Positions 57,561 to 64,000 of a stretch of 64,000 bases of DNA are shown here, piece by piece (positions within the stretch are counted from its first letter, which is position 1; each line of letters opens with the position of its first letter). Below the pieces are notes generated by a model. That model was not told the origin of the DNA. It was given only the letters and a program-made list of their open reading frames with translations, and ran no database searches. The position numbers and the translations under genes were made by a program. The DNA is taken from positions 1 through 64,000 of the forward strand of contig WEDG01005603.1 in NCBI GenBank assembly GCA_017591395.1, read 5' to 3'. The DNA comes from Schistocephalus solidus (Eukaryota; Platyhelminthes; Cestoda; Diphyllobothriidea; Diphyllobothriidae).

Positions 57561-60500
57561 TTCCCGAGTTTTTAGCAGACTATAACAATAACTGCATTTG
57601 CTGTCAGCCGCAGCTGCCATGGGAAACAGCATTATTTATTTGCATTCAAATGCCAACTTCCAGTTCGAAGAAGCAGTCGAAGTTATGTTGATTCATTCTT
57701 TGGTCCCAGTATTAGGTATGTCATGCGCGTGGTAAAATCAATCTTTCTCTACCACTTGTGCCTTTTTGCGTCAGCAACTTAAAAAAGTTCTTTCTGACAT
57801 AACAAAAGCTCAAGGGCGCCAATTTTGCATGACAACACTTGGTTTTCAATTGCCAGAATCACAAAATGAGCACATCGTTACTTTTATCAAAGAATGCGGG
57901 TATTCTGAGAGTAAAAGGACATTTGTTTTTCACTAATGTATTTGACGAGTATGTCTGTTGCCTTCAGCTGATATGCTTAAATATTTGCTGCTTACACTAA
58001 GCATATTGTAATTTATGCAACGTAAGTTAATATTAACAAAGCATTCTTATTACAAATTTTAAGCTTGTATATTAGAACACTGTAATAAATTGTTGTCCTC
58101 TGTCAATTTTTTCGACTCATTATTTTGGAAGGCAATTTTTCAGTTAAAATCATAAAAAACTACAACAGAGTAAATACAACAATTAAAATTGTTAACAGAA
58201 TTCCCGCTTTTCATCCGTTATCCTAGAACGTGCTGAATGCAGTCTTACTTGTTAATAAGGCAAAGATGGCGAAACCCACAGCGTTAAATGACCTCATAAA
58301 TTCTTTTCCTCCTGTTTATAGTCATAGGAGCTGTCCAAGTTATAGAGGAAAAGCTCCGGGCAATCAAACGGGCTAGGGTTTATTAAGGACAGGACAGGCC
58401 TTACGACCGGCATTGTGCGAAGGTAAATTTGTACAGTTGAGCAAGTTTTTGTTACAGCAAAAACTTAATTCGCATTCATTTCTGGCAACACATGTTTCAA
58501 GCACTGAACTGTGTAGCATTTCAGTCCTTTGAATAACAGTTTTCTTATTCTTTAGTCAAAAAACACGGCGATCAAACGCGCTTTGAGATAAAATCGTATT
58601 CTTTTTACTGGAAGCCTTATACCAGTACGAATGTCACAATGGGAAAATGTAGGTTTATTTAAACGTCATCTTTCATAAAACAAGACAATAAGCAGAATCT
58701 ATTCCGTGTTTTACACTCGAAGTACCACACGAGACTTCTGCGTGACAGCCGAAAGTTTTGCTCCAAAACTAATATATCCCTTCGTTTGTCTAACTTTTTG
58801 CTTGTGATGATTGATGTTGGAAATAAGTGTGGACATTCTGAATGACTCAGAAATCAACTGTAGAAATAAATGTCTTAGTCTATTGAATGTTGCTTATTAG
58901 CCTTACAATAGTCCTAAATAAATCCAATAATTGCACGTTTATCGAATAGCTGCTTGAGTCACAATAAATAAAATTTGCGGAATTTAGATAGCGGCAGCTA
59001 CACTCTCCGACATTCGCTTTGAGGGCTGAGTGTTTAGCTGCACCTTACTTATTGACTGAGGGAGAGTAAACTATTTAGTAAGCTTTAAAGTATCGGAAGA
59101 CGGTAAAGCATTATAGAAGAATAGAAATCGTGTTGTGTTAAAACAGTAGGCAAACCTGTACTTGCCAAATCACCTAATCAGACTTTGGCTTACGGCTCAA
59201 TGCTGTGAAAGTCGGAAGACCACCTAGACTTATAGACAGTTGAACGCATTATCTGATCTAATTTTGGGGGTAAATTAAGAAATATTGAAACTTTCTTTCG
59301 CACAGCATGCTGGTAAATCCAAATCATGAATTTCTGGAAATAAGGTAGTCCAGTGCTTTATGGGCTAGACAAGTTAAGGGGAGTAGAGTTCGTAAGTCTG
59401 CGCTTTTGAGCATTCCGATGTGGTCTTGAAGACACAAAATGCTTTAAGGAAACTCAAACTTTTCAATTTTAACGGTAAAAGCTTTTAAACGACAAGTAAC
59501 AGTCAGCTAAAACCATTGAGATATTACTGTTTGCTCAGTAAAACACTCAGAATAAGGATTAAATCGACAAAGTGTCTAAGTTGTAAAACTTTGGGAGTGG
59601 GATTGATGAGGGCTATGGTGGAAAAGCCTCATTGATGCAGTGGTTGCCGATTCGAATTCATGGCCTTTGGTTATATGCACGACCTCCTTTAGACATTTAA
59701 TAGAGGACATTCAGTCATGAAATGCTAGCGGTAACAGTAAATTTCAACCAGCAGCCTTTATTCGATATTTGGATAGTCTTTGTAGTTCTTCCATTTTCTC
59801 TCTTCCCTTCCATGCAACTCGGTCCTTGCAATGATATAGTTCTCCTCACTACTCTCCTCCGAAAGGTTATACCACCATTCCAAGCATACACAACTATCAA
59901 TTTCCAGAAAGCAAGTCGCATACCTCGAGCAAAATTTCGCTGAGATTAACTGATATTGAAGGCTTGCAGGTCAGGAGAGCAAAACTCTTTCACTCAGGGC
60001 TTTCATGCTAATTAACAGTTTCTCTGGTGAGATCTGCAATCAAAAATGGTTTAGTACCTACCCTTCCGTCAATCCTTTATTTATATATGACAATGATACT
60101 TGCACATCCTTCTTGCTCTTGCCTCATCTTTCATCTAGTTTAAGTGACATTCAAACTTACTTGCAGGTACCAACTGAAAACGCGAGTCTGTCTTGGGGTC
60201 TGTGCTGCAGTAACCTGATTCCCTGTGTTTCTGTCCAACCTGAAGACAACATTTTTGTAATGATGCAGATTTGCTTTCAGTGAAGTGTGAAAATTATTTT
60301 TGCTTTCTGTAACCACAGTGATAGGATGTCCGCTAGAAGTTTGTTTGCTACCTAGTTAGATGTGGACGTGGTTTGATCAGTGTGACAGGGACAGAACAGC
60401 AATTAAACCTTCATGTACTGTTTCATTTCTTGCTCCAACCTCACGATCGCTTCATTTTTTAGTTAAGACCATACTTTCAGAATAAATGGTCGATTCTCAT

Positions 60501-60880
60501 TAGTTGCCAAAGTGTTGAGAACGGCCAGATGATGGAAAAGACTTTTCGGATATTCAGTGACGTAAATGCCACTTACAATTATTAACATGTCTATTCCATT
60601 TGTCATTGGGAACGCCTACGAGGTTTTTTTCAATCCAAAAAACTACTGATTTATTTCCATTACTGCGTATATAAGCATCGGTTCTTAGGCCTTGCCTAAC
60701 TCCTGTCCCTAGTAATCTCACATACTGCCTCTTTGTTTGAATAAAACAAATACTTTAAATTCGTGGTACTTGCCCCTGTTTCAGTCAACATCAATAAAAA
60801 TACTATTTTAAGACGAAAAATATAGTTTGCATCATCTTCCCGGCGGAAAGATTTTAAATCAGAAGGAGAAGATGCAACCG
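57561..60880. other. Intergenic DNA, no supported gene
   Basis: AT-rich with no domain-bearing open frame on either strand. A B-box-like GATTCGAATTC at 59651 is isolated. Short frames at 59715-59943 (both strands) and 60005-60283 are unrecognised. Confidence 0.45.
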
Positions 60881-60889
60881 CTGAAACAA

Positions 60890-60995
60890 GACGTTTATTT
60901 GCCTGATGTTTCCGATTCTCAATCGAACTCACCCTCAGAGAGAGTCGCCAATACGTGTACTGGAAGCAGCAACTGCGCACTATTTTTTTATCCCG
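60890..60995 (+). repeat. PLE 3'-region fragment
   Basis: A plus-strand frame reads LPDVSDSQSNSPSERV, a conserved stretch I associate with the 3' region of flatworm PLEs. Related sequence recurs at 62572 (+) and 63140-63178 (-), each with the CGATTCTC..TCGAAC-type core. Assignment rests on recall plus the in-window recurrence. Confidence 0.4.
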
Positions 60996-61569
60996 TATTG
61001 ACCACGCGATAAAATACATATTATAATTAACAGCATCACTGGGGGGTAGTTAATTATGCAATCATGGCTTGGCAGTCGGCGTCCTTAATTGCTGTAATTT
61101 TACCATTCGTGTTAGGCATTGGTGTGATACTTACGTGAAAATTTCACTTGCTGACATTGCAGGTGTTGGGTGCCCATACCCTCCCTAGGTGACATAGTCA
61201 TCTGCTCTGGAGAAGTATTAGCGCCGGGAGGATTGCAGGCTTGAGATCTATGACTCGAGCAGCGTGCGGCTCACGTAGTTTTCCCCTCTTGCGAAGCTTT
61301 CGGCCTCACGACACCGAAATATATGGTCAGGTCTCGTCGAATGAAATGCAACCTTAGAGCTAGTATCTTTTCACCTCAACATTGCTGTCTGTTCAGCCAT
61401 TCGCGTCCAGAGTTTTCTCTGAGTTGCTGCTTTACCCACAACTGCAACAGATCCGGGAAACGACTGCAGACGTTTTCGGCCTTTGAGGTGGGGCTGTCAG
61501 TTTCATTACCCGGCGCCTGATGGTTGTCTCCAGCCTGTGTGCAACACCAAATGAAAATGGAGTGAGAAG
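60996..61569. other. Between PLE fragments, nothing firm
   Basis: Mixed-composition DNA. It could include further decayed PLE sequence on the minus strand, continuing the thumb region of the 61.6-kb remnant, but no motif is clear. The open frame at 61323-61520 (+) is unrecognised. Confidence 0.35.
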
Positions 61570-62225
61570 GTGGCTGAAAAATTCCAAGACATTTTCAACG
61601 TATAAAAAAGCTGGTTTTTAGGCCACCACAATATTTGCGGCCAAGGACGGCATCCAGAAAGCCCAGCTGGTTTTTCTCCTTTTTCTATATTTTAACTTGA
61701 ATTTGATTGAAGACGGCGTTGGGATATTCTTCGTATGCATATGCCTTGTCCATTTTGATAACGACGAACGTGTCATCCACATGCAGAGCACAGCATTTCT
61801 GCCTGTGGTTTCGGAAACCCAACGTTTACATGACCAACTTGGTTATAAGTTTTGAAATCAACGAACCCTTTGGCATTCTTTTCACCTTCTAGCAAATTGT
61901 CCGTTTCATCGTATTTTTCACGTAGAACTAAGTCGATAGCCTCAACTGCCAGGTCGTGTGGAGTAGGAGTTAAAGGGCACGTGCCATCAAAGGTACCATG
62001 ACATCGTTAGCATGATATGCATCACTTGTGTTGAATAAGGTTTCATGCTGCAAAACCTGCACTTGTTCCTCAATCAACGCATTTGACGACAGACTGTGAA
62101 CTTATTTGTCGTTTTTGGATGGCTTTAGATCGGGTAGTTCACGGAATCTTTTCTTCCGGGCTTCTTCGCATCTTGCTGTCTGTTCACGGGTTTATTTGGC
62201 CATCCTCCTTTGAAGCAGTTATGTA
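61570..62225 (-). pseudogene. Broken Penelope-like reverse transcriptase
   Basis: Minus-strand decayed PLE. From 62200 downward it reads ARKKRFRELPDLKPSK, then a stop, then NALIEEQVQVLQHET and FNTSDAYHANDV, the N-terminal region of these elements. Further stops follow. The palm has VDDTFVVIKMDKAYAYE near 61780-61740, where the catalytic box is HVDD instead of YVDD (codons 61783-61772). The motif QLGFLDAVLGRKYCGGLKT follows at about 61660-61610. A stretch between the N-terminus and the VDD box, which should hold RT motifs A and B, is missing or unrecognisable. Its thumb motif is of the same general type as the PLE at 3.4 kb, so the two may be one family. Non-functional. Confidence 0.75.
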
Positions 62226-62539
62226 CCGTTCTCCTCAATGAACTCGCAGCATCTCGTCCGCTCTTGGTCAATTCTGTGAAAGTATTTTCGAAGTCGCAAG
62301 TGACAGTTTTAAAGGAGCACTCGGATCATTCTTCTGCCATTTTGAAATACCACGAGACTTGCCAATTCTGTTTACCGGAGGTTTGTGTGGGACACATTTC
62401 GGCAACAGATTATTGTCAGGGCAGCTGTGCAGGAAACGAATCTGCGCATAAAGTAGATGACTCAGGAAGTGGGTCTCGCCCAAACAATTTGCTAATGGAA
62501 GCGAACAACCGAGTTCCGGGAAGGAGTTGAGACGGAGAC

Positions 62540-62720
62540 GCGCTCGCTGGAACATGGTATGCATTGGCCTGACATTTCGGATTCTCGCTCGAACCCATCA
62601 ATATAGATAGCAGAAGATAAGGTTACCTTTGCGGACAAAACAAATAAATCAGAGAAATTTGATGACACCCTGCGGGAGAAAGGCCGAACATGCAGCAGCA
62701 GTGATAAGGAGGGATGCAAC
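62540..62720 (+). repeat. PLE 3'-region fragment
   Basis: The plus strand reads PDISDSRSNPSI and then a stop, from 62571, parallel to the fragment at 60.9 kb. A frame at 62210-62530 (+, 106 codons) lies just upstream but has no domain and overlaps the minus-strand PLE, so it is not called a gene. Confidence 0.4.
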
Positions 62721-63129
62721 ACACCATAAAGTTTTATAAGGCCGAAATTCTTGCAAGGGCGGACAACGCAGCGTGGACCGCGAACTGCTTTTGTCTTGGT
62801 TCTCTTGTCTGCAGTCAATTTATAAGCGCAATGACCTCGTGGCTCCATATTCCATGTTGAGCTTTTGCCTAAACAGAATAATCAGCCACGTGCAGAGGAC
62901 GCGGGAGGACAAAGCTTCCAGTGACAGCAAGCTACATTGCTGAGCCATCATCACACCAAGAATCAAGGACAGTTAATATATTTCAACAATTATCGACTCG
63001 GACACGGAATATCAAACCATTATCACCTCATGTACGAAAACCAGTGGTAAATGCGTGATCTGCCTATTGAATTAGGCACGTAGCGGCATGGCATTAGCAT
63101 GGCTGCAGCACTGGTGTCCTCATCCCCAT

Positions 63130-63180
63130 TATCCGCTTCTGTCTCTGGTTATGCATTCGAACGAGAATCCAAAATATTAG
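63130..63180 (-). repeat. Short inverted PLE 3'-region fragment
   Basis: The minus strand reads PNILDSRSNA and then a stop: the same core as at 62571, in the opposite direction. Confidence 0.35.
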
Positions 63181-64000
63181 GCTTAGAAACCCCATCATAT
63201 CTTTTTATTGTTCTTCTTTTTCTATGTAAGAAATATCTGCTGAAATGGCATCTACCATACGGGACTAGCGAGACTAAAAGAATGTATTTCGATCAAGTAC
63301 CTGGAGGTTAGGTCAAATAAATTACGTTTATATTTTATTGACAGGGCGCTGTTGCTTTTGGGGGTTCAAAGAAATCACATTACAGCACAAAAACGCTCAG
63401 CAGACTAAGTTGAATACTCTTTAATTTAGAAATAAGTAAAATCTGCCATTCTGCTTGTATGTTTATTTAAAACGTTTGTGTCATGCTGGTGCCCACTGAC
63501 AAAGGCTTATATTTTTTCGCGAGACTTATAATAAATGAGGTTGCCAAGAAGAATTTCCTCATAGAGCCGGTGCACAGAGACTACACGACGTCTAATTAAT
63601 TCGAAAATGGGCTAAGGCTTAGTTTCAATCATATATGGACGGGCAGGTGCCTTTTAAAATTGTGGTACATTGTACGATGGCTTCGTTTAATTTCTGCGAA
63701 TTGACTGTGGTCAGTTACGTTCTGTCTTCATGGTCAGTTTGACGGCATATGATATTTGATGGTTACCAAATAACCTTAAAATAACCGTCTTTATAATTCT
63801 TTCTGCTTTAATCTGTTCTCAGAGAATGTCTGCCCCTAGAGCATGGTTCGAGCAGCTTTTGTTAGCTTATCTCTATTTAAACTGTTTTCGGAAATTTACT
63901 TTACTTGAGAAATCGGTTTTTTATAGTTGATACTGCCTTAAGCAAATAAAATATGTTTTCAATTTACATTTCAACATAAGCTGGCTTCGCTAGACATTTT
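63181..64000. other. AT-rich end of window, nothing recognised
   Basis: No gene, RNA or repeat identified in the last 0.8 kb. Confidence 0.4.

Noticed and set aside
62210..62564. Open frames of about 100 codons on both strands.
   Set aside because: They overlap each other and abut PLE debris. No domain in either.

Overview
This is eukaryotic, repeat-rich DNA with very low gene density, apparently from a flatworm and perhaps a tapeworm. That placement is inferred from three things: a Ty3/gypsy element with features of the CsRn1 clade first described in a liver fluke, several Penelope-like (PLE) retroelement fragments of types I associate with flatworms, and a long-intron aminergic receptor gene. 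No bacterial gene layout, rRNA, convincing tRNA gene or CRISPR array is present.

There is one convincing host gene. A serotonin-type class A GPCR on the + strand has three exons (9281-9691, 14232-14340, 25568-27363). The introns are about 4.5 and 11.2 kb, have canonical GT/AG ends and matching phases, and the exons join to a 771-residue receptor. It has a signal peptide, seven membrane segments, all the main class A motifs and a third intracellular loop of about 385 residues.

Region by region: 1-4.6 kb holds GC-rich dispersed repeats, a fold-back repeat and a broken + strand PLE. 4.6-28 kb is the receptor gene and its flanks; intron 2 carries a second fold-back copy, a tRNA-like SINE candidate and a trinucleotide tract. 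28.3-35 kb is intergenic with dispersed repeats. 36.0-37.9 kb is a broken PLE whose 3' end is present twice in inverted orientation. 39.9-56.9 kb is a satellite array of about 32 monomers of about 369 bp, split by a 5212-bp LTR retrotransposon (41813-47024, minus strand). 57-64 kb is intergenic, with a cluster of PLE debris at 60.9-63.2 kb.

The retrotransposon has 491-bp LTRs differing at 15 positions by hand count (about 3%), an open Gag with a CHCC knuckle, a tRNA-Trp-type primer site, and a pol with three in-frame stops, two frameshifts and a changed catalytic Asp in reverse transcriptase. Apart from the receptor, everything recognised is mobile or repetitive. I found no evidence of a new multi-gene system. 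The items most worth follow-up are the structured satellite array, the inverted PLE and the receptor's unusual binding-pocket residue.
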